NCBI GenBank assembly: GCA_964520885.1
Contig: CAZFQD010000043.1
Location: forward strand, 1-15,239
Source: CAZFQD01 sp964520885
GTDB lineage: Bacteria > Bacillota > Clostridia > Oscillospirales > SIG519
Length of the DNA stretch: 15,239 nt
Direction of reading: 5' to 3'
Shown here: positions 7,841 to 14,433 of the stretch, piece by piece
How positions within the stretch are numbered: the first letter of the stretch is position 1
Layout: each line of letters starts with the position of its first letter
The notes under the pieces: model-generated
The model's input: only the letters and a program-made list of their open reading frames with translations
What the model was told of the DNA's origin: nothing
Database searches by the model: none
Program-made: the position numbers and the translations under genes

Positions 7841-8759
7841 TTATTTCAATTTCAACTTGCATCCCCGTATCCATACAAAGTCCTTTTGTTATTTCAAAAG
7901 CATTAAAATTATCCTTTGAATTTTCAAAAAGTTCAATTTCTCGCGTAGCTCTTATTATAGCATCATCTAAAAGTTCATAAAAGGTTTTGTTGAATTTAAT
8001 ATCCTCAATTAATGGATTGTGCCAAGATTTTTTTGAATTATTCATTATATCTATTGCGTCTTTTTTCTTTAAAGTAATAAACAATGGCGAAAAATAATGA
8101 GGAATTCTAAAAATATGCTCTATAAACCTTATTATATTCTTTTTAATTCCCTTAGGACTAAAAATTAATTTCATTGCCAATTCAAAAGTGTTAAGGCATA
8201 CAATAATTTTCTTTTCACTAATGCTCATTTCATACATTTGATAAATAACATAGGAATACATTTTTGCAATTTCAGTTTTTATTTGTTTTGAGCATTTTAT
8301 ATATTTATGTGGAACAAATTCTTTAAAATTATCCTTTAAAAAATGCCTTGCTAACATTACATCAATAAGGGCCTCAATATCTCTATGCAAAAAAGGGTTA
8401 AATTTATCTGAAAGTTGCCTTGTTTTTAGCTCCTTAAATTGAACAAAAAATATATAAGGATGTGCAACACTATCAAAGCTATGATGAGTTAAATAGCCCT
8501 TAATATAACAATGCAAAAGCTCTTTTATTTGAGCATTTTGTAAATTGGCATAATTATTCATATGTTCTATTGGCTCGGAAATGTGTTTTCTATGAAAATT
8601 ATTGCCAAATAAAAAAAGTTTTTTACTATAAAAGAAAATATCAGGACCTTGACAGCCTAAATTAAATGCCTGTCTAAAGGATATGTTTTCATTTGTAAAG
8701 TTTTTAAAACTATTTAAAAATAAATCTCCAAAAAAATAGTGTGAATTTGGACCGGGCAT
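7836..8759 (-). CDS. zinc-dependent phospholipase C family protein
   Basis: A 307-residue alpha-helical protein resembling the zinc-dependent phospholipase C (PF00882) family of Firmicutes. Seen: MPGPNSHYFFGD at the N terminus, GCQGPDIFFY (35-44), an HHSFDSVAHPY block (92-102) rich in potential zinc ligands, and HRDIE (125-129). There is no signal peptide, unlike clostridial alpha-toxin, so it is probably intracellular and its substrate is unknown. The start at ATG 8757-8759 has GGGAAGG upstream. It lies after the jag terminator and before luxS. In many Firmicutes mnmE follows jag at this point, so this is a lineage-specific arrangement. The lipase activity is inferred from the family only. 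Confidence 0.82.
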   Translation of the reverse strand: MPGPNSHYFFGDLFLNSFKNFTNENISFRQAFNLGCQGPDIFFYSKKLFLFGNNFHRKHISEPIEHMNNYANLQNAQIKELLHCYIKGYLTHHSFDSVAHPYIFFVQFKELKTRQLSDKFNPFLHRDIEALIDVMLARHFLKDNFKEFVPHKYIKCSKQIKTEIAKMYSYVIYQMYEMSISEKKIIVCLNTFELAMKLIFSPKGIKKNIIRFIEHIFRIPHYFSPLFITLKKKDAIDIMNNSKKSWHNPLIEDIKFNKTFYELLDDAIIRATREIELFENSKDNFNAFEITKGLCMDTGMQVEIEIN

Positions 8760-8767
8760 ATTATACA

Positions 8768-8799
8768 GACCTTCCCTTTTAGATGTTAGAAATTAGGGG
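8768..8799. repeat. heptad repeat plus 23-bp leader repeat (copy 1)
   Basis: TTAGATG (8779-8785), TTAGAAA (8786-8792) and TTAGGGG (8793-8799) form a period-7 array. Bases 8768-8790 are identical to 9523-9545 and include the ribosome binding site (GGGAAGG on the minus strand) of the phospholipase C-like gene. Confidence 0.65.
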
Positions 8800-8829
8800 A
8801 TTGTGAATTTCCTAAAATTCTGCATTAAC

Positions 8830-8858
8830 TAAAAAGCATCCCCAACAATGAGAATGCT
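8830..8858 (-). terminator. intrinsic terminator of the rpmH-jag operon
   Basis: On the minus strand AGCATTCTC (8858-8850) pairs with GGGGATGCT (8843-8835) over 9 bp, with two wobbles, around a 6-base loop. It is followed by a T tract at 8834-8830. It begins 14 bases after the jag stop, so it should end the ribosomal protein L34 operon and separate it from the phospholipase C-like gene. Confidence 0.85.
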
Positions 8859-8871
8859 AATAAATGAATTA

Positions 8872-9513
8872 TTAATATTGCTCGTTTGGTGTGTAAGAAA
8901 TTACTACCTTTCTTTGCGGTTCAATACCTATTGAGGAGGTAGAAACATCTTTAAAATCTTGCAAAACTGAGTGAATAATTCTTCTCTCATAAGCCTGCAT
9001 AGGCTCTAAATAAACATTTTTCTTATTATTAACTGCATTTGAAGCTAATCTTTTAGCAAGTCGTTCTAAGGTTTCTTGTCTTTTTTGTCTATAATTTTCA
9101 ATATCAAGAACAACTCTAATATAATCCTCTTTACCTCTATTTACAAATAAATTCACAAAGTATTGCAAAGCATCTAAGGTTTCGCCTCTTCTTCCAATAA
9201 TTGAGCCCATTTCTTCGCCTTCAACATTAATACGAATTTCATCTTCATTTTTTATAATGGTTGATTTTGCTGAATTTATACCCATTTTATTAAATAAAGT
9301 TTCAATAAAATCGCTTATATCATTATCTTGTGAGTCTGAAACAGAGTATGTTATTTTAACTTTGGCTACCGAACTTCCCAAACCTAAAAATCCTTTGCTT
9401 GGAGTATCAACAATTTCAATTTCGGATGTATCACGGTCTATTTTCAAATGCTCAAAAGCATTATCAATAGCTTCATTAATAGTCTTGCCAACTGAAATAT
9501 ATTCTTTTTTCAT
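8872..9513 (-). CDS. jag: RNA-binding protein Jag/KhpB
   Basis: A 213-residue protein with the three expected parts: Jag_N domain (about 1-55, with the TPSKGFLGLGSSVAKV segment at 37-52), a KH domain (about 90-145) with the RNA-binding loop IIGRRG (105-110), and an R3H domain (about 150-208) with R177 and H181 in the RX3H motif. In Firmicutes Jag/KhpB works with KhpA in RNA binding linked to cell elongation and division, and is encoded beside yidC, as here. ATG 9513 follows GGGAAGG. The yidC-jag gap holds a heptad repeat. Last gene before the operon terminator. Confidence 0.95.
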   Translation of the reverse strand: MKKEYISVGKTINEAIDNAFEHLKIDRDTSEIEIVDTPSKGFLGLGSSVAKVKITYSVSDSQDNDISDFIETLFNKMGINSAKSTIIKNEDEIRINVEGEEMGSIIGRRGETLDALQYFVNLFVNRGKEDYIRVVLDIENYRQKRQETLERLAKRLASNAVNNKKNVYLEPMQAYERRIIHSVLQDFKDVSTSSIGIEPQRKVVISYTPNEQY

Positions 9514-9522
9514 AAGAAATAC

Positions 9523-9554
9523 GACCTTCCCTTTTAGATGTTAGAGGTTAGAAT
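9523..9554. repeat. heptad repeat plus 23-bp leader repeat (copy 2)
   Basis: TTAGATG (9534-9540), TTAGAGG (9541-9547) and TTAGAAT (9548-9554) form a period-7 array. Bases 9523-9545 are identical to 8768-8790 and supply the ribosome binding site of jag. It fills most of the gap between the yidC stop and the jag start. Confidence 0.65.
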
Positions 9555-9559
9555 GGGTT

Positions 9560-10495
9560 CTATTTTTTATTGTTGTTATTTGACGAGCCTTTATTTAATC
9601 TTTTTTCTTTTTTTACTAATTTTTCAGAAGTTTTTTTGTCTTGCTCTTCTTGTTTTAACTGCTCGGCATATTTTTTTGGATTAAATTTTTCACCTAAAAC
9701 ATAGGCTTGAACAGCACCGGTAATATTAGACATTATCCAATAAAGACCAACACCAGCAGGAAAAGTAAATGTAAAGAAGAGAGACATAGCAGGGGACATA
9801 AACATAAGACTTTTGCTCATACCTTTGCTTTGAGCATTTTGCACTGTATATCTTTGAGTTATTATACTCATTGCTAATCCGGTTAATGCGGCAACTATTG
9901 GAATTAGCCATAATATACTTGGCTTTTGATAATTTGGAATACCTGATAAATTAAGACCTAAAAAATTAAAATTTAATTTCATATAATTTTGTGGCAATAA
10001 ATTTTTTACACTCTCAAAATTATCGTTAATTGCTGTTGCAACATCGATTTGAAATTTTTGACTATTAGCGGCTGTTGTGATGCCCAAAGTATTTGCAACC
10101 CTTTGAATTTCATTGGGAAACATTCCATTAATATAAGTTAAGGGATGGGTAATAACATTATAAAGCCCAAATAAAATAGGCATTTGAATAAGCAAAGGAA
10201 GACATCCACCTAAAGGATTATACCCCTCTTCTTTATAGAGTTTGCTCATTTCCTCTTGAAGTTTAGGCTTGTCATTTTTATATTGAGCCTGCAAAGCCGC
10301 CATTTTAGGCTGATACTTTACCTGCAATAGCATACTTTTTTGCTGTTTAATTCCCAAAGGAATTAAACAAGCTTTAATAATTATTGTAAAAAGTATAATT
10401 GCTAAACCATAGCTTCTGACAACAAAATAACAGTATGCTAAAACATAGGCTAAAGGATAACAAACAATTTTACTTATAATATCAAGTATATCCAT
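9560..10495 (-). CDS. yidC: membrane protein insertase YidC (Oxa1 family)
   Basis: YidC inserts membrane proteins into the cytoplasmic membrane, alone or with SecYEG. The 311-residue protein is the Gram-positive type without the large periplasmic domain, and lacks a clear lipobox. Membrane segments are at about 20-45, 95-115, 193-213 and 232-265. It has the QQKSM and EEGYNPLGGCLPLLIQMPI signatures and a lysine-rich C-terminal tail (277-311) suited to ribosome contact. The position of the conserved groove arginine is K41 (TIIIKACLIPLG). ATG 10495 is chosen because GGAGG lies 5 bases upstream; the longer frame opens with TTG and has no ribosome binding site. Confidence 0.95.
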   Translation of the reverse strand: MDILDIISKIVCYPLAYVLAYCYFVVRSYGLAIILFTIIIKACLIPLGIKQQKSMLLQVKYQPKMAALQAQYKNDKPKLQEEMSKLYKEEGYNPLGGCLPLLIQMPILFGLYNVITHPLTYINGMFPNEIQRVANTLGITTAANSQKFQIDVATAINDNFESVKNLLPQNYMKLNFNFLGLNLSGIPNYQKPSILWLIPIVAALTGLAMSIITQRYTVQNAQSKGMSKSLMFMSPAMSLFFTFTFPAGVGLYWIMSNITGAVQAYVLGEKFNPKKYAEQLKQEEQDKKTSEKLVKKEKRLNKGSSNNNNKK

Positions 10496-10530
10496 TATTA
10501 CCTCCAAAAAATTAAATAAAGACAATTATT

Positions 10531-10565
10531 TTTCCACTTTCAACTTTCCACTTTCCACTTTCCAC
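10531..10565. repeat. heptad tandem repeat TTTCCAC x5
   Basis: Five head-to-tail copies of a 7-mer: TTTCCAC, TTTCAAC, then TTTCCAC three times. It begins directly after the yidD stop codon (10566-10568 on the plus strand) and lies upstream of the yidC ribosome binding site. The transcript would carry GUGGAAA repeats. Period 7 prevents open translation in a single repeated codon pattern, and no coding function is apparent. Confidence 0.85.
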
Positions 10566-10775
10566 TTATTTAAGTGGGTCAAATCCACCTTGATGAAAGG
10601 GATGGCACTTGAGTAATCTTTTTACCGAAAGAAAAAAACCTTTAAATGCACCATATTTTGAAAACGCCTCTAAGGCATACTGTGAGCAAGTAGGATAAAA
10701 GCGACAGGACGGTTTTTTAAGTGGCGAAATAAATTTTATATATAATTTAATCAACCATATAAATATATGTTTCAT
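10566..10775 (-). CDS. yidD: membrane protein insertion efficiency factor YidD
   Basis: A 69-residue protein with an amphipathic or hydrophobic N terminus (about 3-18) and the YidD signature KPSCRFYPTCSQYA (21-34), with conserved C24, C30 and C57 and a C-terminal HQGGFDPLK. YidD assists YidC in membrane protein insertion. Its ATG overlaps the rnpA stop (ATGA), implying translational coupling. This rnpA-yidD-yidC order is the standard one. Confidence 0.95.
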   Translation of the reverse strand: MKHIFIWLIKLYIKFISPLKKPSCRFYPTCSQYALEAFSKYGAFKGFFLSVKRLLKCHPFHQGGFDPLK

Positions 10776-11107
10776 AATAGCATTCCCTTTTGGCTTAAAA
10801 GTTTATTGAGTTCTTTTTTCACATCAGTGCTTTTAACAAATGCGGTTTTCCCTCTTGCTACTAAAACTAAATCATAGCCCTTTTTCAAATTTGGCTCAAG
10901 CAGCCTATATGCTTCTTTTATAATTCTGCGAACACGGTTTCTAACGACTGCACAGCCATTTTTTTTGCTTACAGTAATGCCTAAGCGATTGATATGTAGC
11001 TTGTTTCGCATTACATATACTACAATAACAGAGGAAACTAATGATTGCCCTCTACCATAAAGTCTTCTAAAATCCTTATTTAGTTTTAATGAAATTGTAT
11101 TTAACAT
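10772..11107 (-). CDS. rnpA: ribonuclease P protein component RnpA
   Basis: The protein subunit of RNase P, which supports RNA-catalysed 5' maturation of tRNAs. At 111 residues from ATG 11107 it has the family size. It shows the central RNA-binding signature VVRNRVRRIIKEAYR (54-68) and the substrate-leader region LGITVSKK (42-49). I chose ATG 11107 because TGAGG lies 9 bases upstream and the protein then starts with MLNTISLKLNKDF, as in homologs. The longer frame back to 11152 enters the upstream hairpin and adds an uncharacteristic hydrophobic stretch. Its stop overlaps yidD. Confidence 0.95.
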   Translation of the reverse strand: MLNTISLKLNKDFRRLYGRGQSLVSSVIVVYVMRNKLHINRLGITVSKKNGCAVVRNRVRRIIKEAYRLLEPNLKKGYDLVLVARGKTAFVKSTDVKKELNKLLSQKGMLL

Positions 11108-11128
11108 TAAAAATAACCTCAAATAATG

Positions 11129-11176
11129 AAAAAAAAACATAAAAGCCACCAAACTAAAATGTAGTTAGAGCGGCTT
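11129..11176 (-). terminator. hairpin between rpmH and rnpA, possible attenuator
   Basis: On the minus strand AAGCCGCT (11176-11169) can pair with GGTGGCTT (about 11150-11143), and inner bases extend the stem with a bulge. A T-rich tail follows (11142-11129). It lies downstream of rpmH and before rnpA, so it could be a leaky terminator giving more L34 message than rnpA message. Function is inferred. Confidence 0.5.
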
Positions 11177-11211
11177 CTTTTTCCTATTAAAAGACAAGCA
11201 AAGCACAATAA

Positions 11212-11346
11212 TTAATGAGTTAATCTCTTTCTTGCTTTTGCTCTTCTTCTTGCAAGGACTTTTCTGCCATTAGAATTTCTCATTCTTTTACGGAAGCCAT
11301 GCTCTTTACTTCTATGTCTTTTCTTTGGCTGAAAGGTTCTCAACAT
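11212..11346 (-). CDS. rpmH: 50S ribosomal protein L34
   Basis: A 44-residue, very basic protein of the large ribosomal subunit. The sequence MLRTFQPKKRHRSKEHGFRK to KARKRLTH is the L34 pattern end to end. ATG 11346 has AGGGGGTG upstream; the longer frame to 11394 adds 16 residues not found in L34. First gene of the conserved rpmH-rnpA-yidD-yidC-jag operon, often found next to the replication origin and dnaA, but here yfhO is on the other side. Confidence 0.97.
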   Translation of the reverse strand: MLRTFQPKKRHRSKEHGFRKRMRNSNGRKVLARRRAKARKRLTH

Positions 11347-11422
11347 TAAAAAACACCCCCTATATGGTAAATATAATATCAATACTTTTTGCATATTAAT
11401 TATATCTAATTATGCAAAATGT

Positions 11423-11452
11423 ATTATACACTATTAATAGGATAAATGTCAA
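11423..11452 (-). promoter_or_regulatory. strong promoter of the rpmH operon
   Basis: On the minus strand TTGACA (11452-11447) and TATAAT (11428-11423) are both perfect consensus hexamers separated by 18 bases. The start is predicted near 11416, giving a leader of about 70 bases before rpmH. Confidence 0.85.
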
Positions 11453-11487
11453 CTTTTTTTTTAGTTTGTGTATATTTTTTGCAACTA

Positions 11488-11550
11488 AGTAAATTCCCAA
11501 AGTAAATTCCATCGCTTTTTCCACTGTGGAATTTACTTTGGGAATTTATT
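11488..11550. repeat. long inverted repeat made of four 10-bp modules
   Basis: The arms 11488-11511 and 11527-11550 are complementary over 24 positions with one G-T exception, around a 15-base centre. Each arm holds two AGTAAATTCC modules 13 bases apart: 11488-11497 and 11501-11510 direct, 11528-11537 and 11541-11550 inverted (the last with one change). The centre contains a smaller palindrome TTCCAC-T-GTGGAA (11519-11531). It lies between the divergent rpmH and yfhO promoters and touches a possible yfhO -35 box. It could be an operator, a transcribed hairpin or a miniature mobile element. Confidence 0.8.
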
Positions 11551-11615
11551 GTTAAAAATAAAAATGATAAATATAACATATTTCACTTGAAATAAATGGC
11601 TAAATAAAGTAAAAT
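11549..11615 (+). promoter_or_regulatory. candidate promoters of yfhO
   Basis: Two candidates are visible: TTGTTA (11549-11554), 17 bases, TATAAC (11572-11577); and TTGAAA (11587-11592), 17 bases, TAAAAT (11610-11615). The second would start transcription near 11622, just before the ribosome binding site, and would exclude the ATG at 11614. The first -35 overlaps the right end of the inverted repeat. Confidence 0.5.
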
Positions 11616-11643
11616 GAAAAAAACAAAAAATGAGGGGTTGTAT

Positions 11644-14016
11644 ATGCTAAATATTAAAAAATACATTAAGTGCTTTTCACTTCCAAGCATTAATTTTTCT
11701 AATATGAATAAATTTTCACAATATAGATTTTTATTTATATTTAGTTTTTTATTGGCTACATCGTTTTTCTTACCTTATATAATTCAAGATGGCGGTTCAT
11801 TTTTGTTTTATGGGGACTATACTGTTCAGCAAATTCCATTTTATCAAGAGGCACATAGAGCAATTTTGCACGGAGATATTTTTTGGAATTGGAATACAGA
11901 TTTAGGAGCAAATTTTATTGGCTCATACTCTTTTTATTTATTAGGTAGCCCATTTTTTTGGCTAACCTTACCATTTCCAAATTATTTAATGGTGGCAATT
12001 TTACCATGGCTTTTAGTTTTGAAATTTACTTTAGCAAGTGTATTTTGTTTTGCTTTTATTAAACGATATGTAAAAAATATTAATTTCGCTTTTATTGGTG
12101 CTGTATTATATGCTTTTTCAGGATTTTCTATTTACAATATATTTTTCAACCATTTTCACGAAATGATTGTTTTGTTTCCATTGTTGTTATATGCCTTAGA
12201 TGAGTTATTAGAAAATAATCGCAGAGGGATTTTTGCAGTTGCTGTTTTGTTAAATGCACTTTGTAACTATTATTTTTTCATAGCTGAAGTTATATTTATT
12301 TTAATTTACTTTTTTGTTAGAATACTTAATGGCTCGTGGAAAAAGCTTGATGCAAAATTAATGATAGCCCTTTATTTTGAGGCGATAATAGGGGTAGTAT
12401 GTGCCTGCGTGATAATTTTTCCCACATATCTTTCAATTATTCAAATTCCACGAACAGGAAATAAATTATCGGGCTGGGATATGTTGTTTTACGGAGAAAA
12501 TCATACATACGGTAATATTTTAGCAGCATTTTTCTTGCCTCCAGAGTTGCCTGCTAAACCTATGTTTTTCTCAAATATAGGTGCCAAATGGTCTTCAATG
12601 GCTGCTTGGCTTCCACTGTTTTCAATGACCGGTGCAATTGCTTGGCTTTTTAGAAGAAAAAAAGATTGGGTAAATAGATTAATATTAGTTCTAATGTTTT
12701 TCTTAGCTGTTCCAATTTTAAATTCCTCTTTTCAATTATTTAGCAATAACTTTTATACTCGATGGCTTTATATGTTTGTGTTAATAATTGCTTTAGCCAC
12801 TGCATTAGCGTTAGACAATTGCAAGGAAAAAGAACTTTCTCGCTCCTTTTATTGGACCATTATTGCAACTGCTGTAATTGCCATACCAGTTGGCTTAATT
12901 ATTAATCCGGACACGAAAAAAATAGGGCTAATCCCACCTGAATATTTTGATAGATACTTAGTTTATTTAGGAATTGTTGTAATTAGTTTTATTTTAACTT
13001 ATATATTGATAAAATTAGTAAAAAGAAGAAACAAAAAGTTTTTTGTTTACTCAATTATTTCTTTGTTTATTGTAATTTCAATAACTGCTAATGTATTTAT
13101 GCTTTACGGTAGAAGTTATGGATATGAACCTACTGAGTTTAATAGAGAAAACATAAATGCAAGAGATAAAATTGACTTACCTAATTTAGATAATGTTCGC
13201 TCTGATGTTTTGGATGGAATGGATAATCAAGCAATGTTTTGGCAAATTCCAAATATACAAGCTTTTCATAGTATAGTTCCGGGTAGTGTTACTGAATTTT
13301 ATGAAAGTGTAGGGGTTGAAAGAGGAGTAGCATCAAGACCAGAGCCTTCTCATATTTGGCTTCGTTCATTACTATCGGTAAAGTATTTATTTGACCCAAA
13401 AAACCAAGAGGATATTTATACTTATGGTTGGAAAAAACTTGACAAACAAAATGATTTCACCATATGGGAAAATGAAAATTATATTCCCTTTGGCTTTATT
13501 TATTCTCAATATACAACAAAAGAGCAATTTGATATAGTTGAAAAATCATCTCATGAGAAACTTTTATTAAATGCAATTCTTTTAAATGAAACGCAAGTTA
13601 ATAAGTATAAAGACTATTTAACAAAAATAAATGATAATGGTATCGGTTATTTTAGCGATGAGGATATGTCTAATGCTTGTAAAGATAGAAATTTAAATAC
13701 AGTTTCTAACTTTAAAAGAGACAATTTTGGTTTTGAAGGGGATATTGCATTAGAAAACCCAAATTTAGTGTTCTTTTCAATTCCATTCGAGCAAGGGTGG
13801 AGTGCTACGGTAAATGGTAATAAGGTGGATGTTGAAAAAGTCAACTCTGGCTTAATGGCCGTTTTTTGCCAAGCAGGGCAAAACAAAATCCGCTTTAATT
13901 ATATGACACCGGGCTTAAAAGAGGGACTAATAGTTTCAATTGCAGGGGTTTTAATATTAATTTTATATATTATTTTTAATGTGAGAAAAAGAAAAAAAGC
14001 TGAAAATATTAAATAA
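11644..14016 (+). CDS. YfhO-family polytopic membrane protein
   Basis: A 790-residue protein with a first membrane helix at about 28-48, many further hydrophobic segments to about residue 490, a long extracytoplasmic C-terminal region, and a last helix near 755-780 followed by a basic tail. Family features include FLFYGDYTVQQIPF (53-66) with an acidic residue after helix 1 (D58) as in GT-C fold glycosyltransferases, LYAFSGF, and a C-terminal GWSATVNG module. In B. subtilis YfhO acts with CsbB in lipoteichoic acid glycosylation; a similar role in cell-surface glycan transfer is inferred, but the acceptor is unknown. ATG 11644 is chosen for TGAGGGG at 11631-11637; ATG 11614 overlaps a -10 box. 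No terminator is visible after the stop. Confidence 0.88.
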   Translation: MLNIKKYIKCFSLPSINFSNMNKFSQYRFLFIFSFLLATSFFLPYIIQDGGSFLFYGDYTVQQIPFYQEAHRAILHGDIFWNWNTDLGANFIGSYSFYLLGSPFFWLTLPFPNYLMVAILPWLLVLKFTLASVFCFAFIKRYVKNINFAFIGAVLYAFSGFSIYNIFFNHFHEMIVLFPLLLYALDELLENNRRGIFAVAVLLNALCNYYFFIAEVIFILIYFFVRILNGSWKKLDAKLMIALYFEAIIGVVCACVIIFPTYLSIIQIPRTGNKLSGWDMLFYGENHTYGNILAAFFLPPELPAKPMFFSNIGAKWSSMAAWLPLFSMTGAIAWLFRRKKDWVNRLILVLMFFLAVPILNSSFQLFSNNFYTRWLYMFVLIIALATALALDNCKEKELSRSFYWTIIATAVIAIPVGLIINPDTKKIGLIPPEYFDRYLVYLGIVVISFILTYILIKLVKRRNKKFFVYSIISLFIVISITANVFMLYGRSYGYEPTEFNRENINARDKIDLPNLDNVRSDVLDGMDNQAMFWQIPNIQAFHSIVPGSVTEFYESVGVERGVASRPEPSHIWLRSLLSVKYLFDPKNQEDIYTYGWKKLDKQNDFTIWENENYIPFGFIYSQYTTKEQFDIVEKSSHEKLLLNAILLNETQVNKYKDYLTKINDNGIGYFSDEDMSNACKDRNLNTVSNFKRDNFGFEGDIALENPNLVFFSIPFEQGWSATVNGNKVDVEKVNSGLMAVFCQAGQNKIRFNYMTPGLKEGLIVSIAGVLILILYIIFNVRKRKKAENIK

Positions 14017-14072
14017 TTATAGAAAAGCGGTTCATTTTTAAAAAACAAGATAGAAAAATAAAAATAAAGTAA

Positions 14073-14102
14073 TTGACAAAACAGTTTTCAATATGTTATT
14101 AT
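14073..14102 (+). promoter_or_regulatory. candidate promoter downstream of yfhO
   Basis: TTGACA (14073-14078), 18 bases, then TATTAT (14097-14102). It points toward the small ORF at 14188 and the following gene. The 14017-14187 stretch shows nothing else except the repeat-like CCGTCCCC segment at 14157-14163. Confidence 0.5.
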
Positions 14103-14144
14103 AAATGTAAATATTTAGATGTTAAATTAACATTATAAATATGA

Positions 14145-14172
14145 TTGTCAAACCTCCGTCCCCTTGACACCC
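14145..14172. other. possible left end of a mobile-element remnant
   Basis: This segment contains CCTCCGTCCCC flanked by GTCAA and TTGAC. An inverted match, GGGGACGG, occurs at 14741-14746 and adjoining bases (ATGGGGACGG, 14737-14746). From general experience similar CCGTCCCC blocks recur between genes in clostridial genomes, often near REP-type sequences. The match here is only 8 bp, so the call is weak. Confidence 0.25.
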
Positions 14173-14187
14173 AAGTCATGGCATACA

Positions 14188-14343
14188 ATGGAAATGGTTA
14201 GTGAACGAAAAGGAGGGGTAAGCGGAGGTAAAGCTGTTGCGGGAGCTTTATTTTTAGGCCCAGTTGGCTTGTTAGCTGGAGCGTTAGGGAAGAAGAAAGT
14301 ATTGTATCAATGTAATAAGTGCGGATATTCGATAGAAAAATAG
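14188..14343 (+). CDS. small glycine-rich protein with a half zinc ribbon, probably 5'-truncated
   Basis: This frame encodes 51 residues from ATG 14188: a charged start, a glycine-zipper-like stretch (GGVSGGKAVAGALFLGPVG, residues 9-27, continuing to 33), a KKK patch, and QCNKCGYSIEK at the end. One CXXC pair (C42, C45) is half of a zinc ribbon; the partner pair would be expected upstream. No ribosome binding site precedes the ATG, and the frame stays open upstream through TPKSWHT to the CCGTCCCC segment with no better start, so the 5' end may have been cut off. No function is assigned. It lies between yfhO and another small membrane protein. Confidence 0.4.
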   Translation: MEMVSERKGGVSGGKAVAGALFLGPVGLLAGALGKKKVLYQCNKCGYSIEK

Positions 14344-14433
14344 AAGAAGAAAAGTGATAAAGTAATACTGTTTTGACTATGAATAGATAAAATAATAAAA
14401 ATATACTTAAGCAAAAGAAAAGGGGTAAATATT

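Noticed and set aside
9726..9911. Short minus-strand frame inside yidC
   Set aside because: An out-of-frame shadow of a well-supported gene with no ribosome binding site or family features.
10496..10525. TTG-initiated 10-residue extension of YidC
   Set aside because: It runs through the GGAGG ribosome binding site that serves ATG 10495.
10531..10565. CRISPR-like array
   Set aside because: The units are 7 bases with no spacers, so it is a plain tandem repeat.
11424..11474. DnaA box-like sequences TTATACACT and TGTGTATAT
   Set aside because: Each departs from the consensus, and the first is part of the rpmH -10 region; no cluster is present.
11614..11643. Upstream ATG for YfhO
   Set aside because: It overlaps the -10 box TAAAAT and lacks a ribosome binding site; ATG 11644 has TGAGGGG at suitable distance.
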